A stretch of DNA of 64,000 nt from Bacillota bacterium (GTDB lineage Bacteria; Bacillota; Clostridia; Lachnospirales; Lachnospiraceae). The notes under the pieces are model-generated. The model was not told the DNA's origin. It saw only the letters and a list, made by a program, of their open reading frames with translations, and searched no databases. The position numbers were made by a program, and so were the translations under genes. The stretch lies in assembly GCA_023386815.1 (NCBI GenBank), contig JAEWIZ010000022.1:533807-597806 (forward strand), read 5' to 3'. This document shows positions 24,585 to 33,242 of this stretch, one piece after another. Numbering within the stretch: the stretch's first letter is position 1; every line of letters begins with the position of its first letter.

Positions 24585-27314
24585 TTATCTTTTCCCTCCA
24601 AGTACTTTTTTGACGGCTATCTTCGCCTTACGTTTAATTACATGAGGTACAATTGCCTTTTTAATCCCCAAGAACTCCACACCTTTACCGTCATAAACAC
24701 GTTCCAGGGTGATGGCTCCAAACTTACATTTTGTGGCACACATTCCACAACCTACGCACATGTATTCATCCACTATGGTAGCACCACAGCCAAGGCAACG
24801 CCCTGTTTCCTTTTGTACCTGCTCCTCGGTAATGGCCAAACGAATGTCACGGAAGGTTTTCTTTGCTTCCTGACCGTCAATCTTTGCTGCTCTTTGTCTA
24901 GGAGTTGTGTCATAGCTATCGATAATCACTGCTCTCTTATCTAATTCAATATATTGGCGACGACTACGACCAATTAGTAAATCCTGACCCACTTGGACAA
25001 AACGATGAATTGAAATTGCGGCTTGTTTTCCTGCTGCAATGGCATCGATTGCAAAACGCGGTCCGGTTACTGCATCTCCGCCTGCAAATACATCAGCCTG
25101 ATCTGTCTGATAGGTGAGCTCATCAACCTGAATGGTATTATTCGTATTTAACACTACCTGGCTGCCCTTTAGAATATCACCCCAATCAATTGACTGACCT
25201 ACCGATAACAGAACATAGTCCGCCTCTGCGATCATGGTATCGTTTTCATCATACTTTGGAGCAAAACGCCCATTTTCATCAAAAACACTGATACAACGCA
25301 TCAATTCAATTCCTGTTACTTTGCCATTCTCTCCAATAATACGCTTTGGTCCCCAGGAATTATTGATTGTGATATCTTCACTTTCAGCTACCTCGATCTC
25401 TTCGTCAAGAGCGGGCATTTGTTCTCTATTTTCCAGACAGAACATGCTGACTTTTTTCCCGCCGGCACGAACTGCTACACGGGCTACATCAATAGCCACA
25501 TTGCCACCACCGATTACAACAACGTTACCGGAAATAGTTTCTTTTTGATCCTGGTTGATACGGGAGAGGAATTCTATACCGGAACCCACGCCTTCATAGT
25601 CTTCCCCTTCTACTCCTATCTTTCTACCCTTCTGTGCTCCGATTGCCAAATAGAATGCTTTATATCCTTCTGCTCTTAGCTGATCCAGTGTGATATCTTT
25701 TCCTACCTCTACTCCGGTTTTAAAGGTAACACCCAGCTCTCTTAGAACATCAATTTCTGCTTCCACGATTCTTTTCTCGAGAACAAAGGAGGGAATTCCA
25801 AGCATTAGCATTCCACCGACTACCTTTTCCTTTTCAAATACTGTAACATCATATCCATCCATAGCCAGATAGTAGGCACAGGATAGCCCAGCCGGGCCTG
25901 CTCCCACAACGGCGATCTTTTTATCGCTGTAATCATTACGTTTCTTAGGTATAAAACGGGTCTCTTTGTTCAAATCCTGATCTGCAATAAAGCGTTTGAT
26001 ATCATCAATCGCAATCGGTTCATCCAAATCCCCTCTGGTGCAAGCATCTTCACAACGCTTGTTGCAAACATATCCGCAGACTGCAGGGAAAGGATTTTCC
26101 ATTTTAATCAGTTCAAGAGCGGACTCATACTTGCCCTGAGCAGCCAGTTTTATGTAACCCTGTACCGCAATGTGAGCAGGACAGTTGGTTTTGCAAGGCG
26201 CCGTACCCGTATCTACAACCTCCTGGCGATTGGTTCTGTAGTCAATATTCCAGTCCTTTTCGGTCCAAGCATTGTTTCTTGGGGTATAGGTTGTTGTAAT
26301 ATTCTCAGTAACAGCTCCACTAGAGCAAAGCTTCTGTCCCAGCTTCATGGCATTCATAGGACAATTCTCCACGCACTGGCCACAAGCCACGCATTTTTCC
26401 TTCTCTACCTTCGAAACATAGTTAGAACGTACCATATCTACATTCTTATACATCGTTCCGGAACGCAGAGACAGACAGGAGCAACCACAGCAATTACAGA
26501 TAGCGTGGGTTTTACCGGAACCGTCGATATTCGGAATCTGGTGCATCAGGCCATTTTCCTCTGCCCTCTGAATAATTTCAAAGGCCTCCTCCCGGGTAAT
26601 TTCCCGTCCACGTCCAGTACGGATATAGTATTCTGCTGCATGACCCATCTGGATACACATATCTTCTTTCAGATGCCCGCAGCCCTCTCCCATGGCCTCT
26701 CTGTCGGTACGACAGGAGCAAGGAGAGCAGGAAAATATGGTATTATCATTCAGATATTTGGACACTTCTTCATAGCTGGCTCTGCGGCTATTGCCTTCGA
26801 TGGCGGTCTCAATGGGAATTACCCTCATCAGTCCGATTCCGGGAGGAAACATACCGGCGCTCATCGGTCCTCGAACTCTTCCGTAGGCCTCCATTGCATA
26901 GGCTACCACCGGATATTTCTTCACAACTTCCAGATTGTTTACAATCATCTCCATGATACCCGGAATCCAGCTCTCTGCATGCCAGAAAGTGTCAACTCCA
27001 TCGATAACATTTACGAAACAAGTACCGTATACTGCCAGCTTCATCATCTGCTCATGGCAGTACTCCTCGGATTTCCCCATAATCTGAGCCATTTCCTTAG
27101 CGGTTCTCTTGGTATAATATCCCATGGCTAGCCCTACTTCAGCCATATCATCATCGACACCGGCCTCCAAAATAACATATTCCGGATCGTCCCACTGGTA
27201 TCCATTCTTCTTGGGATCCTTCCTACCCAGCATATTTGCCAGAGCCATTACCTTTTCATTGTACTTACATTCATATCCTTCCGGAAAATACATCTTTGTA
27301 ATTGCCTGTTCCAT
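24585..27314 (-). CDS. large Fe-S flavoprotein, GltD-like oxidoreductase
   Basis: 909 residues in three parts. (1) Residues 1-300: a cysteine-rich domain (CSPCSCRTDREAMGEGC, CNCCGCSCLS) that I do not recognise, then a 4Fe-4S ferredoxin motif EKCVACGQCVENCP near 305. (2) Residues about 370-790: a GltD/NfnB-like module with Fer4_20 cysteines (CKTNCPAH, CGYVCNKRCEDAC), an FAD Rossmann GAGPAGLSCAYYLA near 470, an NAD(P) Rossmann GGGNVAIDVARVA near 600 and GGDAVTGP. (3) A C-terminal iron-sulfur segment CLGCG...CVGCGMCATKC near 850-870. It should move electrons between NAD(P)H and another carrier. Placed between hypB and hypA with three-base gaps, it is tied to nickel-enzyme maturation or function. 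Confidence 0.8.
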   Translation of the reverse strand: MEQAITKMYFPEGYECKYNEKVMALANMLGRKDPKKNGYQWDDPEYVILEAGVDDDMAEVGLAMGYYTKRTAKEMAQIMGKSEEYCHEQMMKLAVYGTCFVNVIDGVDTFWHAESWIPGIMEMIVNNLEVVKKYPVVAYAMEAYGRVRGPMSAGMFPPGIGLMRVIPIETAIEGNSRRASYEEVSKYLNDNTIFSCSPCSCRTDREAMGEGCGHLKEDMCIQMGHAAEYYIRTGRGREITREEAFEIIQRAEENGLMHQIPNIDGSGKTHAICNCCGCSCLSLRSGTMYKNVDMVRSNYVSKVEKEKCVACGQCVENCPMNAMKLGQKLCSSGAVTENITTTYTPRNNAWTEKDWNIDYRTNRQEVVDTGTAPCKTNCPAHIAVQGYIKLAAQGKYESALELIKMENPFPAVCGYVCNKRCEDACTRGDLDEPIAIDDIKRFIADQDLNKETRFIPKKRNDYSDKKIAVVGAGPAGLSCAYYLAMDGYDVTVFEKEKVVGGMLMLGIPSFVLEKRIVEAEIDVLRELGVTFKTGVEVGKDITLDQLRAEGYKAFYLAIGAQKGRKIGVEGEDYEGVGSGIEFLSRINQDQKETISGNVVVIGGGNVAIDVARVAVRAGGKKVSMFCLENREQMPALDEEIEVAESEDITINNSWGPKRIIGENGKVTGIELMRCISVFDENGRFAPKYDENDTMIAEADYVLLSVGQSIDWGDILKGSQVVLNTNNTIQVDELTYQTDQADVFAGGDAVTGPRFAIDAIAAGKQAAISIHRFVQVGQDLLIGRSRRQYIELDKRAVIIDSYDTTPRQRAAKIDGQEAKKTFRDIRLAITEEQVQKETGRCLGCGATIVDEYMCVGCGMCATKCKFGAITLERVYDGKGVEFLGIKKAIVPHVIKRKAKIAVKKVLGGKR

Positions 27315-27317
27315 CGT

Positions 27318-27992
27318 TTACTCTCCTTTAACCTCTCTATATAACCACTCCGTCCATGCTTCCATACCTTCTCCTGTTTTAGCGGAGATTGGAAATATGG
27401 CGATCTTAGGATTTAATTTTTTGACCCTCTCCACACACAGCTCCAGATTAAAATTAAACACTCCCATGGTATCAATTTTGTTAATAATCAGAGCATCAGA
27501 GATTTGGAACATCAATGGATATTTCAGAGGCTTATCATCTCCTTCGGGAACACTTAAGATCATTGCATTTTTTGTAGATCCAGTATCGAACTCGGCTGGA
27601 CATACCAGATTTCCCACATTCTCAAGAATCACCAAATCGGTTCCCTTGGCATCAAGCCCTTTCAGTCCTTGCCTGGTCATATCTGCATCCAAATGGCACA
27701 TTCCCCCGGTATGTAACTGAATAACCTTTACACCTGTCTCGGAAATTGTCTTTGCATCCACATCAGAATCGATATCTGCCTCCATTACCGCTATGCTAAG
27801 CTTGTTTTTCAGCTGCTGGATCGTATTTACTAGGGTAGTCGTCTTCCCTGCTCCAGGAGAACTCATCAGATTCAGTAAAAAGGTATTCTCACTTTTTAAC
27901 TGCTCCCTAAGACGCTGTGCGTCCCTGTTATTATCCTCAAATATACTTTCTTTGATTTCCAAAATTCGAAATTCCTTCACTCTGATTCCCAT
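27318..27992 (-). CDS. hypB: hydrogenase nickel incorporation GTPase HypB
   Basis: 224 residues. SIMIBI-class GTPase with P-loop LMSSPGAGKTTTL near residue 40, EADID switch near 72, ENVGNLVCPAEFD near 128 and NKID guanine site near 170. The long histidine-rich N-terminus of some HypB proteins is absent, so it likely has little nickel storage capacity. First gene of hypB - Fe-S flavoprotein - hypA, with its own probable promoter because a terminator precedes it. Confidence 0.95.
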   Translation of the reverse strand: MGIRVKEFRILEIKESIFEDNNRDAQRLREQLKSENTFLLNLMSSPGAGKTTTLVNTIQQLKNKLSIAVMEADIDSDVDAKTISETGVKVIQLHTGGMCHLDADMTRQGLKGLDAKGTDLVILENVGNLVCPAEFDTGSTKNAMILSVPEGDDKPLKYPLMFQISDALIINKIDTMGVFNFNLELCVERVKKLNPKIAIFPISAKTGEGMEAWTEWLYREVKGE

Positions 27993-28134
27993 CCCTTTCC
28001 ATTATTAATGTCCTACACAATATCCAATAGGCCAAACCCGGAAGAAACACGCAAACGAGTTTCTTTATACCTGCATAGCCAGCATATTCACATGGTGCGC
28101 TCCCATTTCTCACTTTTCTTGCGCGTAAATAAGT

Positions 28135-28158
28135 AGGGTTGAAAAAAAATTCAACCCT
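28135..28158 (-). terminator. terminator of DUF5692 gene
   Basis: AGGGTTGAA and TTCAACCCT form a 9-bp stem, just beyond the stop at 28169; on the minus strand the loop is T-rich. Confidence 0.7.
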
Positions 28159-28168
28159 GTACCTGCTA

Positions 28169-29155
28169 TTATTCTGCCAATGCTGATATTGTCTGATATT
28201 CCTTTAAGTCTGTATACAGTTCACCCTTATATGGATTGCGTTTTGTCTTTCTCCACTTATAGATCATATAAATCACTACCACAATGTTAGCTGCCAGTGC
28301 TAAAAAGCTGACGATAAAATAGATGGTAGGGTTATAGGTGGAATCTACACGCCATTTACCAAAGTCCTGGAATAAGGGGAAGGTCTGGGCAAACATACAC
28401 CACAATGCCAAGGTCTGAGCCCGATGCTGCAACCATGCACCCTTACCAACGGTAAATGCACACAGCGTCGGTGCTAACAACAGCGCAAAGCCACAATACC
28501 AGGAGTGGTGTGGTAAGCAATTATATGTATAAGCAAAGTTCCATAAATCGTATGCAAGAATATAAAACCATAGCATATCCGGCCAAATCATATCTCTACT
28601 GCCATCCATTTTAGTCTTTTTCTTGATCTTAATACCAAACCAACCTGTAATTATAAGAATATTTAAAATGCCGGCAATTCCATTCATATAGTTCCAAGAG
28701 CCACCCATCAACATGACAGGTGCATCAGCAGTTACATCCTGAGCCATGACAGCATACTTGCTACCCACTTCAAAGTCACGTATAACCGCTTCTAAAATAT
28801 TAATAGCTAGGATCAACGGAGGAAAGCAAAGAGCTATTTTATTATCAGCCAGTGCCCATTCCTTACCTGTTTTCTTATTAGTTCCACGTACATGGCGGAT
28901 ACACCAGAAACCGATACAGCCGGCTGTTGCCGAATACACCTTCGCCAAATGGAACCAGTCCGTATAAGTACTTTCTTTCAACACTGTAAACCACAGCACT
29001 GAAAATACGACTGGTAATACCATGAAACCAATAATACCAGCTACTTTAAATCTGCGGGTAACTTCGTTTAGCAAGAACAGAATGAGAAACACACCAATCC
29101 ACACCAGCCAAACACTTAGAACCCCTGCACCTTCCCCATAATTAAACCGAAACAT
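28169..29155 (-). CDS. DUF5692 family multi-pass membrane protein
   Basis: 328 residues with about eight or nine membrane helices (examples WLVWIGVFLILFLLNEV, IIGFMVLPVVFSVLWF, FIVSFLALAANIVVVIYMI) and a histidine/cysteine-rich loop NCLPHHSWYCGFALLL. I recall this family as DUF5692, without a known function. A perfect TTGACA-17-TAGAAT promoter and a GntR-type palindrome lie in front of it. A terminator separates it from hypB 177 bases downstream, but a functional link to the nickel/redox operon is possible. Confidence 0.7.
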   Translation of the reverse strand: MFRFNYGEGAGVLSVWLVWIGVFLILFLLNEVTRRFKVAGIIGFMVLPVVFSVLWFTVLKESTYTDWFHLAKVYSATAGCIGFWCIRHVRGTNKKTGKEWALADNKIALCFPPLILAINILEAVIRDFEVGSKYAVMAQDVTADAPVMLMGGSWNYMNGIAGILNILIITGWFGIKIKKKTKMDGSRDMIWPDMLWFYILAYDLWNFAYTYNCLPHHSWYCGFALLLAPTLCAFTVGKGAWLQHRAQTLALWCMFAQTFPLFQDFGKWRVDSTYNPTIYFIVSFLALAANIVVVIYMIYKWRKTKRNPYKGELYTDLKEYQTISALAE

Positions 29156-29191
29156 AAATTATCCTCCTTTTGATACACATTGTTTTTAAAT

Positions 29192-29204
29192 CTGGTCATA
29201 CCAG
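29192..29204. promoter_or_regulatory. FadR/GntR-type operator before DUF5692 gene
   Basis: CTGGT-CAT-ACCAG, a 13-base palindrome matching the FadR-subfamily consensus TnGTnnnACnA. The same half-sites recur before the GntR gene at 32347. It lies just downstream of the -10 box, a position expected to block transcription. Confidence 0.65.
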
Positions 29205-29225
29205 TAGTGCAATTATTATAATTTC

Positions 29226-29254
29226 ATTCTATAAAATTTAACATAGATTGTCAA
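29226..29254 (-). promoter_or_regulatory. sigma-A promoter of DUF5692 gene
   Basis: On the minus strand TTGACA (29249-29254) and TAGAAT (29226-29231) are spaced by exactly 17 bases, about 70 bases before the start codon. Confidence 0.8.
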
Positions 29255-29376
29255 GTAATTGTCAAACTCATCATCAAATCCTTCTGAAATAAATGGTTCT
29301 GCTTGCTATTACTTACATAACATCATATAATTAATTCGATGAGTATCAAATCAGATGTCATTTTAAGGAGAATCGT

Positions 29377-30405
29377 ATGCCCGATAAAATACTTTGTGAG
29401 TTGGATCCCGTATTTGAAACAATAGGATTGCTTTATGTCAGTTATAATTTTGATGAGGTAAAGCAGGAAACAATAAAATCTCTTTCCGATCTTGGGTTTG
29501 ATGGGGAGCGCTTTTATTCCCAGAATCTTAAGGTATATGATAAGTATGTTCAGATATTTTCAAAAAACATAACAAAGAATCCGGAAGATGAGTTTTTTTT
29601 CGGTGGAAAAGACGGGAACTATTTTTTAATACTTTTATCATTGATTAACGAGAATAGGAGCTGGATTTCATCCTTAGATCCTGTCACTGATCAGGATATT
29701 AATACTCAGATTCTCAATCTATGTAAAACTATTTTTGAGGACCCTGAATTTGTAAATGCAGATTCTTTGGATGATATCATTAACTTTCTCGAAAAAATCG
29801 GTTTGGAGGCAGACTCCAAGTGGAAGTTACTGCGCATGATGCAACAGCCGAAGAAGTATTTAGAGGATTTAATTCGTGCAATAAACGTTAACTTGACCGC
29901 CTATCAAGCAGCTGTGAGCGAAATAGCGAAACCGGTCAAAAAGTTGCTGGATGAATATAATACCTCAGTAAGTAACCAGAGCGATCAAAGGTTTTATGAA
30001 ATAAAGGACAAACTATCACAAGCCTCAAGCTTATATCCTTCACTGATATTTCCAGTTACGCAGATGCTGTTTGAAAAAAGTTGTTACTATGGATTGCTCA
30101 GTGAAGTGGTCTTAAAAAGCAGGAAGACCCAGCTCCATTCTAAGGAGTCCTTGCTGCCGAAATTAAAGGCCTTAAGTGATAGCAGTAAGTTAGAGATTAT
30201 CACTGCTTTGAAAGTAAGCCCCAAGTATAATCTGGAAATAGCTCATCAATTAGGGCTAACCGCAGCAACCATGTCCCACCACATGAATGTTTTATTAAAC
30301 TGCGGCTTTGTTGGTGTTGAGAAAAGGGATGGAAAAGTATATTACCACCTTAACAAAGATACTATGAAAGATTTGCTTGAAGAACTTGAGCAGACCCTGC
30401 TGTAG
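29377..30405 (+). CDS. ArsR-type regulator with long N-terminal domain
   Basis: 342 residues. The C-terminal 90 residues are an ArsR/HTH_5 winged helix (LKALSDSSKLEIITALKVS, LAHQLGLTAATMSHHMNVLL-like recognition helix, GFVGVEKRDGKVYYHL). The N-terminal 240 residues are helical and acidic with no motif I recognise; they probably sense a ligand or protein. The gene is divergent from DUF5692 and followed by a terminator, then the ABC exporter it presumably controls, whose promoter carries an inverted repeat. Confidence 0.8.
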   Translation: MPDKILCELDPVFETIGLLYVSYNFDEVKQETIKSLSDLGFDGERFYSQNLKVYDKYVQIFSKNITKNPEDEFFFGGKDGNYFLILLSLINENRSWISSLDPVTDQDINTQILNLCKTIFEDPEFVNADSLDDIINFLEKIGLEADSKWKLLRMMQQPKKYLEDLIRAINVNLTAYQAAVSEIAKPVKKLLDEYNTSVSNQSDQRFYEIKDKLSQASSLYPSLIFPVTQMLFEKSCYYGLLSEVVLKSRKTQLHSKESLLPKLKALSDSSKLEIITALKVSPKYNLEIAHQLGLTAATMSHHMNVLLNCGFVGVEKRDGKVYYHLNKDTMKDLLEELEQTLL

Positions 30406-30410
30406 CGTAA

Positions 30411-30435
30411 ATATCCCGGCTTTTGGACGGGATAT
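30411..30435 (+). terminator. terminator after ArsR-type gene
   Basis: ATATCCCG and CGGGATAT form an 8-bp stem followed by TATTTTATT. Confidence 0.7.
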
Positions 30436-30471
30436 TATTTTATTATACAGTTTGATTTACATCTAACTATA

Positions 30472-30500
30472 TTGACAATTATCTAATCTTGCATTATGAT
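30472..30500 (+). promoter_or_regulatory. promoter of ABC exporter gene
   Basis: TTGACA at 30472 and TATGAT at 30495 with a 17-base spacer. An inverted repeat TTATCTAAT (30479-30487) / ATTAGATAA (30514-30522) overlaps the spacer and start region and is a likely operator for the upstream ArsR-type regulator. Confidence 0.75.
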
Positions 30501-30550
30501 TGTTATCAAATCAATTAGATAAATATAAAATATGTTTTGGAGGTTAAATT

Positions 30551-32245
30551 ATGAAAGATTGTATCAGAAAGAACAAGTTACTCTTAATTATTACGGCGCT
30601 ACTCTGCATTATTAGTTCAGCGGCATCCGTATATTTCGCAAAGCTCTTGCAAAAGATCATCGATTCCGCTATCAACCTTAATATGCCTGCTTTTCAGAGG
30701 ATCTTAATGATGTCTGTAGTCTATCTTCTTTTGTTGGGTGTTCTAAGCTACTTATATTCCTTATGCGGCAAAAGGCTGATCCGTAATGTGACGAAAACAC
30801 TTCGCCAGAAAGCTTTTTATGGAATCTTTCGCAGAAATGTTAGGGATTTTACCGAAGTAAGTACTGCGGATTATATTTCTGCTCTTACAAACGATATAAA
30901 GCTGATCGAAGAAAATTACATCATTCCTTTTTTACTGACCATGCAATACGGGGTTATGTTCCTCGTAACGCTCGCAATGCTATTTTCGGTAAGTCCATTG
31001 ATAACAATATGCCTGTTTGGCTGCGTGATTATCACGTTCCTTATTCCCAGTCTCATGGGAGTTCCGCTACAGACGAGACAGGAACTGCTTTCAAAACAGT
31101 TATCCCTGTTCACCTCAAAACTCAAGGATTTATTTTCAGGCTATGAGGTTATAAAATCCTATCAGATGGAGAGCCATATAAAAAAGGATTTCGAGAACGA
31201 AAACGCTGCTGCTGCAGGTGCCAAATATCAGACTGATAAGTTGTTTGCGCTGAGCGAAGGGGTTTCTGGAGTCCTTGCCGGTATCACTCAGTTTTCCGCA
31301 TTATTTATAGGCGCATATCTAATTATCAGGGGAGAAATAACTGCAGGTACTCTTGTTGCAATAATTCAGCTCTCCGGAACCTTCATTAGCCCAGTCATGA
31401 TGATCATACAGAATATTCCGAAAATTCAAAGTATCCGTCCTGTTATGAAACATATTGATGAGCTGGCAGATTATACCGATAGCATGTTTACCGGTACATC
31501 CTTACCCTCCTTCTCTGATCGTATTACAGCTAAAAATTTATCCTTTTCTTATGATAAAAACCAACCGATATTGATAAGCGCAAATTTAACCCTTTATAAA
31601 AATAAGAAATATGCAATTATCGGAAGGAGCGGCTGTGGAAAGACAACCTTGATTAAGCTGCTCTCCGGCAATTATTCCTCCTATGAAGGCAGTATTACAT
31701 ATGATGGAAATAACCTGCACGATATAAGTATCTCAAAGCTTCAACAGATGATTTCGGTAATCCATCAAAATATTTATATGTTCGATGATAGTATAGAGCA
31801 AAACATCAGCCTATTCGATACTTATTCCAGTCAAGAATTGGAGGATGCTTTAAAAGCAAGCGGTGTCCTTGCGTTTCTGGAACGAATACCGGGCGGACTT
31901 TCGTACCAGGTTGGTGAAAATGGTGCCAATCTTTCCGGCGGACAACGTCAGCGCGTTGCTGTAGCAAGAGCCCTTATACGCAAAAAACCAATTCTTATAT
32001 TAGATGAAGGGACTTCAGCCGTTGATATGCAGACGGCCTATGACATTGAAAGCAGGCTGCTTGAGATAGATGAACTGACACTAATAACAATTACTCATAA
32101 TTTGAGCAGTGATTTACTCAAACTATACGACCAGATCATCTATATGGAAGATGGTTTCATCGTAGAAATGGGAACCTTAAATGAGCTTATTGCTAATCAG
32201 GCTCAATTTTATCACTTCTTTCATCTGCAAAAAACAAGCGTATAG
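30551..32245 (+). CDS. ABC exporter, fused permease and ATPase
   Basis: 564 residues, the normal length for a half-transporter of the MsbA/LmrA type. Six membrane helices (about residues 10-290) precede an ATPase domain with Walker A GRSGCGKTTLIKLL, signature LSGGQRQRVAVARAL, Walker B ILILDEGTSAVD and H-loop ITHNLSS. It probably works as a homodimer exporting a drug, peptide or lipid; sequence alone does not give the substrate. Downstream of the ArsR-type regulator and its operator. Confidence 0.93.
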   Translation: MKDCIRKNKLLLIITALLCIISSAASVYFAKLLQKIIDSAINLNMPAFQRILMMSVVYLLLLGVLSYLYSLCGKRLIRNVTKTLRQKAFYGIFRRNVRDFTEVSTADYISALTNDIKLIEENYIIPFLLTMQYGVMFLVTLAMLFSVSPLITICLFGCVIITFLIPSLMGVPLQTRQELLSKQLSLFTSKLKDLFSGYEVIKSYQMESHIKKDFENENAAAAGAKYQTDKLFALSEGVSGVLAGITQFSALFIGAYLIIRGEITAGTLVAIIQLSGTFISPVMMIIQNIPKIQSIRPVMKHIDELADYTDSMFTGTSLPSFSDRITAKNLSFSYDKNQPILISANLTLYKNKKYAIIGRSGCGKTTLIKLLSGNYSSYEGSITYDGNNLHDISISKLQQMISVIHQNIYMFDDSIEQNISLFDTYSSQELEDALKASGVLAFLERIPGGLSYQVGENGANLSGGQRQRVAVARALIRKKPILILDEGTSAVDMQTAYDIESRLLEIDELTLITITHNLSSDLLKLYDQIIYMEDGFIVEMGTLNELIANQAQFYHFFHLQKTSV

Positions 32246-32344
32246 AATAATTTATTCGATAGCGCAATTGTTAGTTGTAACCAATTTCTCCCCTTATTTA
32301 CATCTACTATTGATTTTCTTTCCATATTATGATATTTTTTTGAT

Positions 32345-32361
32345 ATCTGGTTATACCAGAT
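32345..32361. promoter_or_regulatory. GntR autoregulatory operator
   Basis: ATCTGGT-TAT-ACCAGAT, a perfect palindrome 35 bases before the GntR gene, with the same core CTGGTnATACCAG as the site before DUF5692. Confidence 0.7.
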
Positions 32362-32395
32362 TGGGGATAATATCGGACCTCAGAAAGGAATTCAA

Positions 32396-33106
32396 ATGGA
32401 CTTTACAAAATTAAAAGCCCCTACATTAAAGGAACTATTTGTCAGGGAATTCGAGACTATGATTCTTTCCGGAAAATTGAAAATTGGTGAAAAACTTCCA
32501 CCTGAACGCATCCTTGCGGAACAAATGCAGGTTAGCCGCGCTGTAGTAAACAGTGGAATTGCCGAACTTTCCAGGAAAGGTTTTTTAAAGGTTAAACCCC
32601 GTTCCGGAGTATTTGTAACAGATTACCGTCGCTATGGTACTGTAGAAACACTTCTCTCCATCATGAATTATAACGGCGGACACCTGCGTCGGGACGAGAT
32701 CCGTTCTATCTTGGAGATAAAGATGATTGTAGATAAACTGGCGGTAGAATTGTCTGTAGATCGACATGCAGATGAGGACATTACCTCTCTGGAGCGTTAT
32801 TTAGATAAGATGCAGCTTCTCAACGATTATAGTGAAAAGGCTGCTGATGCCGCTTTCTCTTTTTATCATGAACTAGCTATGACCAGCCAAAACACATTAC
32901 TACCCTTAATTTATCGTTCCTTTCGTGTTCCCGTTACCCACCTTTGGATCAGATTCATTCAAAAGTATGGGAATGAAGTTGTCTGCAATAGTGCCGGTGA
33001 AATCCTAAAGGCAGTGAAAAACCATGATAAAGAGGGAGCCGTCGCATCCGTAGAGAAAGCTATCTCTGCCTCCATCTCCGGGTCAAAGGAAATATATGAG
33101 GTTTAG
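32396..33106 (+). CDS. GntR-family regulator, FadR subfamily
   Basis: 236 residues. N-terminal winged helix (GKLKIGEKLPPERILAEQMQVSRAVVNSGIAELSRKGFL) with the typical E-R-LA-Q-VSR pattern and PRSGVFVTDY; C-terminal all-helical FCD-like effector domain (IRSILEIKMIVDKLAVEL and later FYHELAMTSQN, where a metal-binding histidine sits). It should bind CTGGTnATACCAG, found at its own promoter and before DUF5692, and thus control that membrane protein. Effector unknown, likely a carboxylate. Confidence 0.9.
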   Translation: MDFTKLKAPTLKELFVREFETMILSGKLKIGEKLPPERILAEQMQVSRAVVNSGIAELSRKGFLKVKPRSGVFVTDYRRYGTVETLLSIMNYNGGHLRRDEIRSILEIKMIVDKLAVELSVDRHADEDITSLERYLDKMQLLNDYSEKAADAAFSFYHELAMTSQNTLLPLIYRSFRVPVTHLWIRFIQKYGNEVVCNSAGEILKAVKNHDKEGAVASVEKAISASISGSKEIYEV

Positions 33107-33154
33107 TCTTTATTTTCGTTATTATTTACTTATCCAAAAGTCCTCCAGAATACA

Positions 33155-33193
33155 CAAAATTCCTTACCTCCTATCCTGGGGTAAGGAATTTTG
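33155..33193. terminator. bidirectional terminator
   Basis: CAAAATTCCTTAC and GTAAGGAATTTTG form a perfect 13-bp stem between the convergent GntR and BlaR1-like genes. Confidence 0.85.
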
Positions 33194-33242
33194 CTTCATC
33201 TCTTCTATCATGCGTACTACATTTTAGCTGTATTAGTCTGTG

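Noticed and set aside
26172..27131. 319-codon open frame on the plus strand
   Set aside because: It is antisense to the Fe-S flavoprotein gene, lacks a ribosome site and has histidine/serine-rich composition typical of a mirror frame.
27124..27720. 198-codon plus-strand frame
   Set aside because: Antisense to hypB and the flavoprotein start; both minus-strand genes have clear motifs.
32181..32414. 77-codon plus-strand frame after the ABC exporter
   Set aside because: It begins inside the exporter gene in another frame and runs over the GntR promoter and start.
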